Source: Scytonema sp. UIC 10036 (GTDB lineage: Bacteria; Cyanobacteriota; Cyanobacteriia; Cyanobacteriales; Nostocaceae). Taken from it: 45,833 nt of DNA. Location: assembly GCF_009725235.1 (NCBI RefSeq), contig NZ_WJFC01000099.1, positions 1 through 45,833 of the forward strand. The letters are read 5' to 3'. The position numbers and the translations under genes were made by a program. Below, piece by piece: positions 34,786 to 43,300 of the stretch; the first letter of the stretch is position 1, and every line of letters begins with the position of its first letter. The notes under the pieces are model-generated. The model ran no database searches and had not been told where the DNA came from. It worked only from the letters and a program-made list of their open reading frames with translations.

Positions 34786-35476
34786 GCGGGCGACATACGA
34801 GAAAACACTCCTCTTCAATGTCTAAAAATTGTAACGCTGAGTCATCGTTAATACATATTACGCGAACAAGTATTTTGTATCCAAAGTCCAATAGGGCAAA
34901 AGCTCACTAAAAACCTTATTAATGACAAATCACTTATAACAATCATTAAAAATTCAAAATAAAAAAAAATGTAGGTTATCAACAAATTGTTCATTGTAAA
35001 CTTCTGATTTAACAATTATATATAAGTAAGAAGCAGTAACGGCTTTCTAAGTTGTCAGTTGTCAGTTGTCAGTTGTCATTAGGCGTGCGTTATTTCCCCT
35101 GCTTGTGTGCGAACCTATCCCTAACCCCTAACCCCTAACCCCTAATTTCTACTAAAAACCAATGTAAAAAGTACTTAAACATACATAAATTCTCCGGAAC
35201 TGCAAATAACATTGGGTATACAAGTAGATAGACGTAAAGCTTAATGCTTATTTTCATCCGTCTGATTGTACGCAGCTTATAAGGACTACCTAAAAGTTGG
35301 CTTTCATTAACCTATGTATGTGTTTGTAAAGTACTTGCAAAATATCCTCATTTATAATTTTTTTTGTAACTTTGGCAACAAAGTGAAAAGAAAAAATTAC
35401 CCCTATTGGGTGAGGTGATACTTGACATAAGTCTGCGAATATGCATTCAAGAGCTGAAGAAATTAAGGAGTCTGAT
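34786..35476. other. 691-bp intergenic region with two STRR arrays
   Basis: No gene was recognised. GTTGTCA is repeated four times (35051-35078) and CCCTAAC/T four times (35119-35146), both heptamer STRRs. Low-complexity A- and T-rich stretches fill the rest. A good ribosome site (AAGGAG) at its end serves the next small gene. Confidence 0.6.
35051..35146. repeat. Two STRR heptamer arrays
   Basis: Array 1 is GTTGTCA x4 (35051-35078), array 2 is CCCTAAC x3 plus CCCTAAT (35119-35146). They are separated by 40 unique bases. Confidence 0.8.
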
Positions 35477-35728
35477 ATGTATAGACAAATGTGCTGGTTA
35501 TCACAGTCTAGCAAAAGTGAGAACAAGATTCTGCATTTGCAGACTGCACCCAATCAACCTTGGCGTCCTTACACCGCGTTTCCACAATTTTCTGTTCCCG
35601 ATTATCCAATACCAGGAGGTTCTAAAGGTTGGGCGACTTATCAAAAACTTTTAAAAGCAGGCTGGACATTAGTGCCTAGCGCACGCGCCAATGAGTTTAG
35701 CTCCAAATCCATTGAAGTTAAGAGTTAA
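35477..35728 (+). CDS. Small conserved cyanobacterial protein, function unknown
   Basis: The start is the ATG at 35477, with AAGGAG (35464-35469) seven bases upstream; the frame extends to 35441 but without a ribosome site. The 83-residue protein contains the striking stretch PNQPWRPYTAFPQFSVPDYP followed by GGSKGWATYQKLLKAGWTLV. I recall similar small proteins in filamentous cyanobacteria but no function. It is soluble and rich in Pro and aromatic residues in the middle. It is followed by a degraded gamma-glutamyltransferase fragment on the other strand. Confidence 0.7.
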   Translation: MYRQMCWLSQSSKSENKILHLQTAPNQPWRPYTAFPQFSVPDYPIPGGSKGWATYQKLLKAGWTLVPSARANEFSSKSIEVKS

Positions 35729-35775
35729 TACCATTTTGGATTTTAGATTTTAGATTTTGGATTGAGAAAGGCAAC

Positions 35776-36117
35776 TTAATAGCCTTTTGCGGAACCTTCT
35801 CCGCGTGGATCGCCTGCGCTTTCTAAAATTCCATCAGGTGCGACTACAATTGTGTTGATATTTCCCCAAGGCGCAGTTTGCTTAATCTTGTGTACCCGTC
35901 GTTGTAATTCTATGATGGTAAGAGCATCTAAACTTAAAGGTTATACTCTCAATTCATCTGGCAACCACTGATGATGTATGCGTGGTGCGGATACGGCAGA
36001 ACCTGCATCCATGTTGTATTCTAGTACATTAAGAATCACTTGCAATACTTGAGTAATAATTGTGCCACCACCAGGCGCACCTACTGCCATAAGCAGGCGA
36101 TCGCTCTGCAAGTTCCT
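35776..36117 (-). pseudogene. Gamma-glutamyltransferase, 3' fragment with nonsense codon
   Basis: The minus strand encodes the C-terminal part of a gamma-glutamyltransferase: LLMAVGAPGGGTIITQVLQV, NVLEYNMDAGSAVSAPRIHH, QWLPDELRV, then TAA (35941-35943), then in the same frame LSLDALTIIELQRRVHKI, NTIVVAPDGILESAGDPRGE and GSAKGY with a normal stop at 35776. The 5' part (about 400 codons in an intact gene, including the nucleophile Thr) is gone beyond about 36117. Only about 110 codons remain, with one extra stop, so it is a clear pseudogene. Confidence 0.8.
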
Positions 36118-36221
36118 AACATTGATTAGTCATGAGTCGAGAGTGTCTTTGTGTAGGAGTCATGCGGTTAATAGTTGAGAAGAAAACTCAGGAAAAAACT
36201 GGATAACTTGCCAGACAACTG

Positions 36222-36524
36222 ATGAGTCAAGCCGAACAAGCGCTAACCGATGTCATTTTGAAGGAAAAGGTTTTAGAATTTATTCAAACAGTTGTCATTG
36301 ATAAGTTTACTAACTTGAGTCGGGAGGAAATTGCCGCTATGCTGGGTTTAGAATCTTTGAAAAAAAGCAGAGTTTATCAAGAAACAAGACAAGAAGCTAT
36401 ACTGGAGACTAAGTTGGAAATGATACCAATCTTATTGGAGATGGGATTAACTATTGAGCAAACTGCCGAGCGCTTAAAGCTGGATGTGGAAACTGTCAGA
36501 AAACACGCTCAACAATATTGGTAG
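36222..36524 (+). CDS. C-terminal part of an Rpn-family nuclease/transposase-like protein
   Basis: The 100-residue frame reads KEKVLEFIQTVVIDKFTNLS, REEIAAMLGLESLKKSRVYQE and ends in a helix-turn-helix-like LTIEQTAERLKLDVETVRKH. That is the typical C-terminus of cyanobacterial Rpn family recombination-promoting nuclease/putative transposase proteins, normally about 250-300 residues. The N-terminal PD-(D/E)XK nuclease domain is missing. The gene may be a truncated remnant or use the ATG at 36222 for a stand-alone piece. It immediately precedes the antitoxin gene (40 bp). Confidence 0.65.
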   Translation: MSQAEQALTDVILKEKVLEFIQTVVIDKFTNLSREEIAAMLGLESLKKSRVYQETRQEAILETKLEMIPILLEMGLTIEQTAERLKLDVETVRKHAQQYW

Positions 36525-36564
36525 AGTTAGCAAGCGATCGTATGATTTTGAATAGGAGTTCCAT

Positions 36565-36960
36565 GTGACAAAAGTAAATATAAATGTAGATGACAACAAT
36601 TTTCCAAAACTGATTCATCGAGTTACGGAAAGTGGAGAGCGTATAGTAATTGAACAACAAGGGAAAGCAACAGCTGCAATTATTACCTATGATGATTTAA
36701 AACGACTTGAAGCATTAGAAGCTGCCATACTTAAAAAAGCAGAACTAGAAGAATATGAATTGCTAACAGTAGCAATGAAAAATTCAGCTTTTGATTTTCT
36801 TAAAGACCAAGAAGAAGATATTTACACCTTAGCTGATGGAAAACCATTTCACGATCTAGAATATGCTCAATCGGTAGTAAGTGAACCAGATTTCTGTTCC
36901 ATAACAGAGCCAGAAGAAGATATTTACACCTTAGCTGATGGAAAACCATTTCATGATTAA
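36565..36960 (+). CDS. Phd/YefM-type antitoxin with duplicated C-terminal tail
   Basis: Translation starts at a GTG (36565) with TAGGAG eight bases before. Residues 1-60 are a Phd/YefM-type DNA-binding domain (VNINVDDNNFPKLIHRV, GERIVIEQQGKATAAIITYD). The C-terminus carries a 15-residue motif twice, EEDIYTLADGKPFHD at residues 83-97 and 117-131; the DNA copies (36811-36855 and 36913-36957) differ at one of 45 bases. The last four codons overlap the start of the PemK-type toxin gene (ATGATTAA). The antitoxin should bind the toxin by its tail, so two tails are unusual. Confidence 0.82.
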   Translation: MTKVNINVDDNNFPKLIHRVTESGERIVIEQQGKATAAIITYDDLKRLEALEAAILKKAELEEYELLTVAMKNSAFDFLKDQEEDIYTLADGKPFHDLEYAQSVVSEPDFCSITEPEEDIYTLADGKPFHD

Positions 36961-37294
36961 GGGTAAAGTTGTCTTAGTTCCTTTTCCTTATGATGATTTA
37001 TCTGTCAATAAGTTGCGTCCAGCAGTTTGTTTGACCACTCCTGTAGGAGCACGTCGTCATGTCATTATGGCTTATGTTACCAGTCGTATCCCAGATACTG
37101 TATTAGAAACGGATATTGCGATCGACAGCAGTCATCCCGACTTTGCTACTTCAGGCTTACGAGTTGCCTCTACTATCAGATTACATCAATTGGTAACAGT
37201 TTCTACAGTAGTTATCCAGCGCGAACTAGGTGAATTATCGTCAGATACCTTAACTCAAATTGCTGAGAAATTGTGTAAGCTGATGAGAGAGTAA
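36953..37294 (+). CDS. PemK/MazF-type toxin
   Basis: I choose the ATG at 36953 (113 residues), which overlaps the antitoxin stop as ATGATTAA; the frame extends upstream to 36938. The chain starts MIKGKVVLVPFPYDDLSVNK LRPAVCL, the PemK-like signature (VVLVPFPYDD, RPAVCL), and continues with VIMAYVTSRIP. This family cleaves mRNA. The core strands and the C-terminal helix (LTQIAEKLCKLM) look complete, so the pair may be active. It is transcribed with the antitoxin. Confidence 0.85.
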   Translation: MIKGKVVLVPFPYDDLSVNKLRPAVCLTTPVGARRHVIMAYVTSRIPDTVLETDIAIDSSHPDFATSGLRVASTIRLHQLVTVSTVVIQRELGELSSDTLTQIAEKLCKLMRE

Positions 37295-37359
37295 ATTATT
37301 TTTTACTGCTAAATAAAATACTAAAAGAAAATACAGCAAATGCTACTCGTTTGCCTAGA

Positions 37360-37590
37360 TTAAAAATCGCCTCGACGCTCAGCAAGTTCCTGTTCGAGTT
37401 CTTCATCACTCAATAGAGGAACGCCAGATGCGATAATACGTTGACGGATTTCCCATAACTTTTTACCAAGGGGAGTTTGTGGAACGAACTCTGGCTGAGG
37501 CTTAAGAGTTTGCGCGAGTTGAAGTACTCGATCTTGGGCTTCAGGGGAGAGTTCGCGCCAATATTCGAGTAGCTGTTCTTCTTTACTCAT
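37360..37590 (-). CDS. Antitoxin-like small protein, no partner seen
   Basis: The 76-residue protein (SKEEQLLEYWRELSPEAQDRVLQ ... LLSDEELEQELAERRGDF) matches the layout of cyanobacterial antitoxins paired with PIN toxins: a helical N-terminus and an acidic C-terminal tail. No PIN gene follows: the downstream DNA is occupied by the convergent PemK gene, and upstream DNA (37591-37730) is empty. It may be an orphan. Confidence 0.6.
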   Translation of the reverse strand: MSKEEQLLEYWRELSPEAQDRVLQLAQTLKPQPEFVPQTPLGKKLWEIRQRIIASGVPLLSDEELEQELAERRGDF

Positions 37591-37730
37591 AATAAGCTTC
37601 TTCGATCTCTATTGTCATTTTACTTTCTCGTTTTGCCACTTTCTTGAAAACGGCGTGAGGGATTCAGATTCATTATTCGCCAACAGCATACGATCGCTGA
37701 GAAGAAAACCGTCTTTTGCAAGAGCGATCG

Positions 37731-37844
37731 CTAGCTTTTATACCAGCAGGACGCGATCCAGCAGGATTCGGTGCATTTGGTCTGCGTGTCCCACATCGCA
37801 AGAGTCTAGTGCTAGTTGGTGGTAATATCAGGATGGATGGTGGT
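37731..37844 (+). pseudogene. Filamentous hemagglutinin/TpsA-type exoprotein, fragment A
   Basis: The frame reads AGRDPAGFGAFGLRVP, KSLVLVGGNIRMDGG: the signature of the N-terminal TPS secretion domain and the first beta-helix strands of cyanobacterial exoproteins (S-layer family/filamentous hemagglutinin type). The homology stops at 37844. The same protein resumes at 38337 (fragment B). No upstream signal peptide is found, so the 5' end is also lost. Confidence 0.7.
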
Positions 37845-37845
37845 C

Positions 37846-38115
37846 ACAACAAGGGTTAACCCTCGTAATACATCGAGATTTGACCCTTGGGGTAATCCGG
37901 TCTGGCGTAGCAACGAATTCCCGAAGACCTTGTTTGATTTCCAGTCTTATGAAAAAGGGGCTAACTTCGTGGGGACGGTTAATGGCTACATTGCTCATTC
38001 TGGATTGAACGCTGCACGTAACATAGCGCTAAAAGCAATATTGCGACACAGAACTAATCTCGTGTTTAGGACAGGTACAAAGTATCAGGCTAACTCTGCA
38101 CGAGAGAAAGCCTAG
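37846..38115 (+). pseudogene. TnpB/Cas12-like nuclease, C-terminal fragment
   Basis: Inserted between the two hemagglutinin fragments, the frame reads VNPRNTSRFDPWGNP, FVGTVNGYIAHSGLNAARNIA and ends at 38115. The NAARNI motif and the preceding NPRNTSR layout recall the RuvC-III region of TnpB- and Cas12-type nucleases. No CxxC zinc finger is present, and the acidic residue expected two positions before NAA is Gly (HSGLNAA). That suggests a degenerate or dead nuclease. The 5' part is missing. Confidence is limited because only 85 residues are left. Confidence 0.45.
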
Positions 38116-38336
38116 AACAGTAATGTTTTAGGTGTGCAATGAAACTAGAACGAGAATCTGCAACCTCTCACTTTCATTGTACTAGGCTTGGGTAGACTGC
38201 CTAATGGTTCCTACCGAACTACGCTCCAAGTGGTTGGGTCTACGATCCGCTTGCTACTGGAAGCGACTACGGAGTGAGCCTAGAAAGTGAAGAAATGATG
38301 GTGTTTGACTCCGGTTTACTCCGTTATTTAGCTACT
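38116..38336. other. 3' flank of the TnpB-like fragment
   Basis: CAATGAAA (about 38138) and TTTCATTG (about 38172) form an inverted repeat downstream of the fragment. This is where the right end and guide RNA scaffold of an IS605-type element would lie. No clear boundary is seen; TCA occurs at both hemagglutinin breakpoints. Confidence 0.3.
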
Positions 38337-38690
38337 CAACTAAATGCTTATGGTGGAAGAGTTAAGTTGGGAGGATTGGCAGAACCAGGAATAGTAGCTC
38401 TCTCAATCGACGATAATAAATTCAGCTTGAGCTTCCCTTCTCAAAGTACTAGAGCAAACGTATCTTTGACTAATGGCCGAGTCATTATTAATAGTAGCGA
38501 TCGCACTTTCAATAACCGTGTTGCTCAATTTGGTACAAGAGTCGGAACTATTGATGCGGCTAGTGGCTTGTTTGTTCTTTCTCAAGGTTCTGGAATCGCA
38601 GGAGATATTGAAGTCATCTCACCCCAAATTCGTTTAGACAACACTGGAACCATCAACGCTACATCTGCATCCGGTAATGGCGGTAATATC
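38337..38690 (+). pseudogene. Filamentous hemagglutinin/TpsA-type exoprotein, fragment B
   Basis: The frame continues fragment A: QLNAYGGRVKLGGLAEPGIV, IDDNKFSLSFPSQSTRANVS, GIAGDIEVISPQIRLDN and TSASGNGGNI. These beta-helix repeats are typical of TpsA exoproteins. Sequence similarity ends at 38690 where minus-strand HNH-gene DNA begins. The frame from 38274 to 38717 is open, but 38274 is a GTG inside the insertion flank. Confidence 0.7.
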
Positions 38691-38693
38691 AAA

Positions 38694-38852
38694 AAGATTA
38701 TTAAAACCATCAGCTAAATAACTTTTGAAAGGCGACCAATAATCTCTGGTTCCTTTACTGGGTTCTAGATTTTTTGCCAACCAAGCATTTCCTGGTTGTC
38801 GCACTTTTTTATCAAAATCAGGTGGTTCTGGAGGAGGATTAAATGGCATCAT
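38694..38852 (-). pseudogene. HNH-endonuclease (Septu PtuB-like) N-terminal stub
   Basis: ATG codons at 38852 and 38849, five to eight bases after the ATPase stop, start MPFNPPPEPPDFDKKVRQPG, then NAWLAKNLEP, DYWSPFKSYLADGFNNL. That N-terminus is the type I know from cyanobacterial HNH proteins coded after an ATPase of the Septu or OLD-like kind. Only 53 codons are left; from 38693 the frame runs into antisense hemagglutinin DNA. The HNH motif itself is missing. Confidence 0.65.
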
Positions 38853-38857
38853 CTGTG

Positions 38858-39910
38858 TTATACTCCAGATAACCCAAAGTTTCTTTTCTCCGTTGTTACT
38901 ATCCAACGAGGCCAAAATGGATCGTGTCCTGGTAAAACTCTTTGAAGTTCCTGATGAATTTGTGTTGGTCTTCTCAAATTTTCTGGAAACGCATTCATAT
39001 CATCATCGCGCATCCAAGCTTCTGCTGCTTCAATTGCGATTTCTGCTTCTTGGGAACGGGCTTGTTTGAGTCCAAAAATTGCTGAGGTTAACCATCCCAC
39101 TGTGTCCCCTTGTTTTGACCAAGGTACTTCGTCAAGGCTAACTTCTCTATCTTGTAATTTAAATAAAAATAATTTATCTTCTTGCTCGTTAAAATTTGGT
39201 TCTAAGGAAGCAAGAACAAGGGGCGAATGAGTTGTTACTAAAGCCTGTATCTTTGTCCAGGGTTGTAATTTACACGCTACATCTAAAATAGCTGGTAAAA
39301 TAACCCTCTGCCAACAAGGATGCAAATGAGATTCAATTTCATCCATTAGTAAAACTATCCGATCTACTGGTTCTTGCTGTCGTAGTTCAGAAGCTTTTTT
39401 ATGTTCGTACCAAGTCCATACTAGTAAATAAGCTAGTCCCAAAATACGCTTCATTCCTGCTGATGTTTGGGTGATAGGAACATTTCCATAAGGTAGATTA
39501 ACTGTAGGAATATCGCGCACGTCTTCAATAGAAACTCGCGTTGGTTCTCCCACTTGTATCCATTCTGAAGGGTGGGGCGCAAGTTTTGTAATGACATTAG
39601 AAAAGAGTTGAAATGGATATTTCTTGGGTTGATTTTGCCATGTTACCCAATCTTGAATTAGACCATTACAAAGCACTTTATCTTGTGACTTTAATCCATT
39701 CCAGAGTGTATTTGGATTAAAATTATAAGCAATCTCGCGTTGACGGGCTGGGTCAAAAACAGAATAACTTCCATCAACACGCATATAAATAACTACCTCT
39801 TTTAATAAAGGAGGCATTTGTAAATTACGCCAGCTTAATGATAGTCTAATAGACGGACTAATGGCGCTGACCCTGGCTGCTACCCCAAGATTTGGCGATG
39901 CAGGTAACAT
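38858..39910 (-). CDS. AAA ATPase (Septu PtuA-like) without Walker A
   Basis: The 350-residue frame holds the C-terminal two thirds of an SMC/ABC-like AAA ATPase: the substrate-side part (VVIYMRVDGSYSVFDPARQ), a signature-like QTSAGMKRILGLAYLL, Walker B RIVLLMDEIESHLHP and the His switch ALVTTHSPLVLASL. The Walker A P-loop that should lie about 100 residues upstream is absent. The frame is closed by a TGA about 40 codons before the ATG. ATP binding is thus unlikely. The truncated HNH gene follows immediately, as in two-gene defence operons. I regard the gene as decayed, but the frame is intact. Confidence 0.75.
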   Translation of the reverse strand: MLPASPNLGVAARVSAISPSIRLSLSWRNLQMPPLLKEVVIYMRVDGSYSVFDPARQREIAYNFNPNTLWNGLKSQDKVLCNGLIQDWVTWQNQPKKYPFQLFSNVITKLAPHPSEWIQVGEPTRVSIEDVRDIPTVNLPYGNVPITQTSAGMKRILGLAYLLVWTWYEHKKASELRQQEPVDRIVLLMDEIESHLHPCWQRVILPAILDVACKLQPWTKIQALVTTHSPLVLASLEPNFNEQEDKLFLFKLQDREVSLDEVPWSKQGDTVGWLTSAIFGLKQARSQEAEIAIEAAEAWMRDDDMNAFPENLRRPTQIHQELQRVLPGHDPFWPRWIVTTEKRNFGLSGV

Positions 39911-40365
39911 TAGTGCGTTTTTGTTAGCACTTTTGACAGTTATTGGCTGTTTACAGTATGAGAACGACTTGAGGCACTTGAAGCTACAGCACCCTCAAAA
40001 AACCTAGAGAGTCAAGTTTAAGTAAAAAATTATACTATTTAACCCTGCTAACTTGGATTGATAATTTTCATACCATAGATAGATACAAATAATGTATTTC
40101 AAAAGGAGTGTTTTAAATTAGTTATAGTTTAAAGAATACGCCTTTTGGCTAAACATAAAGTATTGAGGTCACCAAAATCCATTTATAGAAACTTAAACTT
40201 CTGTTTTCGTCCCCTTTCCAAGGTCTGGGTTAAAGTGGGGTGAAACACAATCTCAGACACAGATTTATAAACTCTCATATACTTGTGTATACACTTTAGC
40301 CTTAAATAACAAGAATACCCTGCTCGCTGGTTACTGGTCACTGCTCACTGCTCACTGTAATAATC
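39911..40365. other. 455-bp region upstream of the HAMP kinase gene
   Basis: No gene was seen. It separates the divergent ATPase remnant from the kinase. The missing 5' part of the ATPase would lie here and is not recognisable. Four heptamers end nine bases before the kinase ATG. Confidence 0.5.
40329..40356. repeat. STRR heptamer array next to the kinase start
   Basis: GGTTACT, GGTCACT, GCTCACT, GCTCACT lie immediately before the kinase ATG at 40366. The array takes the place where a ribosome binding site would be expected; no AGGAG-like motif is visible. Confidence 0.75.
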
Positions 40366-43300
40366 ATGGTTACGGAATTAACAACGAAAGAAAGTGATAA
40401 CTTAGATCTCAAACAGCTACTAAAAACCCTCTCAGCTGTTAAGAAAGGGGACTTTTCAGCCCGTATGCCCATCGACCAAACGGGTATAGCAGGAAAAATA
40501 GCTGATGCTCTCAATGACATAATTGAACAAAATGAGCGATTAACAGAAGAGCTACAACGCATTAGTAATGTTGTAGGTAAAGAAGGTAAAATTACCGAGC
40601 GAGCAACCCTTGGTAATGTACGGGGTTCTTGGTCAGCTTGTGTTGATTCTGTCAATACTCTAATTACAGATTTGGTTCAGCCAACGGCGGAAACTGCGCG
40701 TGTTATCCGGGCTGTGGCGAATGGTGACTTATCCCAAACTATTGCACCAGAAATTGAAGGTAGACCTCTCAAAGGAGAATTCTTACAAACTGCCCAAATG
40801 GTCAACACGATGGTGGGACAGTTAAACTCTTTTGCTTCTGAGGTGACACGGGTAGCCCGTGAGGTGGGTACTGAAGGGAAACTGGGAGTACAAGCAGAAG
40901 TTCCGGGAGTTGCTGGAACTTGGAAGGATTTAACAGATAGCGTCAACTTAATGGCAGGAAATTTAACTGCTCAAGTCCGTAATATTGCGGAAGTGACAAC
41001 AGCAGTAGCAAACGGTGACTTGTCGAAGAAAATCACTGTTGATGTCAAAGGAGAAATTTTAGAACTGAAAAACACCATCAACACGATGGTAGACCAACTG
41101 AATTCCTTTGCGTCTGAGGTGACGCGGGTGGCTCGTGAGGTGGGTATTGAAGGAAAACTAGGTGTTCTCGCTGAGGTCAAAGGTGTTGCGGGGACTTGGA
41201 AGGATTTAACAGAGTCGGTGAACATGATGGCGGGAAATTTAACCGCTCAGGTACGTAATATTGCAGAAGTGACAACGGCAGTGGCGAATGGCGACTTGTC
41301 GAAGAAAATCACCGTTGATGTTAAGGGGGAAATTTTAGAGTTGAAGAATACGGTTAACATCATGGTTGACCAACTCAACTCTTTTGCATCGGAGGTGACT
41401 AGGGTTGCAAGGGAAGTCGGTGCTGAAGGAAAATTGGGAGGTCAAGCTCAAGTCCCTGGGGTTGCAGGAACTTGGAAGGACTTGACGGATAGCGTGAATT
41501 TCATGGCAGGAAGTTTAACCGCCCAGGTACGTAATATTGCGGAAGTGACAACGGCGGTGGCAAATGGTGACTTGTCGAAGAAAATTACTGTGGATGTGAA
41601 GGGCGAGATTTTGGAATTGAAAAATACCATCAACACCATGGTGGATCAGTTAAATTCTTTTGCATCTGAGGTAACCAGGGTTGCGCGAGAGGTGGGTACC
41701 GAAGGGAAACTCGGCGTACAAGCAGAAGTACAGGGGGTTGCAGGTACCTGGAAAGATTTGACGGACAGCGTCAATATGATGGCTGGAAATTTGACGGGTC
41801 AAGTCCGTAATATTGCTGAGGTGGCAACTGCGATCGCAAACGGTGACTTGTCGAAGAAAATTACTGTAGATGTCAAAGGGGAGATTTTTGAACTCAAAAA
41901 CACCATCAACATCATGGTGGATCAGTTGAGTTCTTTTGCTTCTGAGGTAACCAGGGTGGCTCGTGAAGTCGGTTCGGAAGGAAAACTCGGCGTACAAGCA
42001 GATGTGAGGGGAGTTGCTGGAACCTGGAAGGACTTGACGGACAGCGTGAATTTCATGGCGGGAAGTTTAACAGCCCAAGTGCGGAACATTGCGGAAGTGA
42101 CAACCGCAGTGGCAAACGGTGACCTTTCCAAGAAAATCACAGTGGATGTGAGAGGCGAAATATTGGAGTTGAAGAATACCATCAACACCATGGTGGATCA
42201 GCTCAACTCTTTTGCAGGTGAAGTCACGAGGGTAGCCCGTGAGGTGGGTGCAGAAGGAAAATTGGGCGTACAAGCTGAGGTCAAGGGCGTTGCGGGAACC
42301 TGGAAGGATTTGACCGACAGCGTCAACTTTATGGCAGGAAATTTGACAGCTCAGGTACGTAATATTGCGGAAGTGACAACGGCGGTGGCAAACGGTGACT
42401 TGTCGAAGAAAATTACTGTGGATGTGAAAGGGGAAATTTTGGAGTTGAAGAACACCATTAACATCATGGTGGATCAACTCAGTTCCTTTGCATCGGAGGT
42501 AACCAGGGTAGCCCGTGAGGTGGGTACGGAAGGGAAACTGGGCGTGCAAGCTGAAGTGAAGGGAGTTGCAGGCACTTGGAAAGACCTTACGGGTGCGGTG
42601 AACATGATGGCAGGAAACCTCACCGATCAGGTGCGGAATATTGCAGAAGTGGCAACTGCGATCGCAAACGGTGACCTTTCTAAGAAAATTACAGTACAGG
42701 TGAAAGGTGAGATTTTTGAACTGAAAAACACCATGAACATTATGGTGGATCAGTTGAACTCCTTTGCATCAGAAGTCACCAGGGTGGCGAGAGAAGTAGG
42801 TTCGGAAGGAAAACTCGGCGTCCAAGCGGATGTGAGGGGAGTCGCCGGAACTTGGAAAGACTTGACCGACAGTGTAAACTTTATGGCGGGAAGCTTAACC
42901 GCCCAAGTCCGGAACATCGCAGCAGTAACGACAGCAGTCGCAAACGGTGACTTGTCCAAGAAAATTACCGTTGATGTCAAAGGCGAGATATTAGAACTGA
43001 AGAACACCATCAATACAATGGTGGATCAGTTAAACTCCTTTGCATCTGAGGTCACTAGGGTTGCGCGAGAGGTGGGTACCGAAGGGAAACTTGGCGTACA
43101 AGCCCAAGTACCAGGAATTGCAGGGACGTGGAAAGATTTGACCGACTCGGTAAACTCAATGGCAGGAAGTTTAACCTCCCAAGTGAGGAACATCGCCGAA
43201 GTCACAACAGCAGTGGCAAACGGTGACTTATCCAAGAAAATTACCGTAGATGTCAAAGGCGAGATATTAGAACTCAAAGATACCATCAACACAATGGTGG

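Noticed and set aside
35290..35553. 87-residue minus-strand frame
   Set aside because: It overlaps the 83-residue plus-strand gene that has an AAGGAG site, and resembles no family.
37846..38115. Fragment as part of a Cas12k transposon system
   Set aside because: The sequence does not match the Cas12k C-terminus as I remember it, and no tnsB, tnsC, tniQ or CRISPR repeat is nearby.
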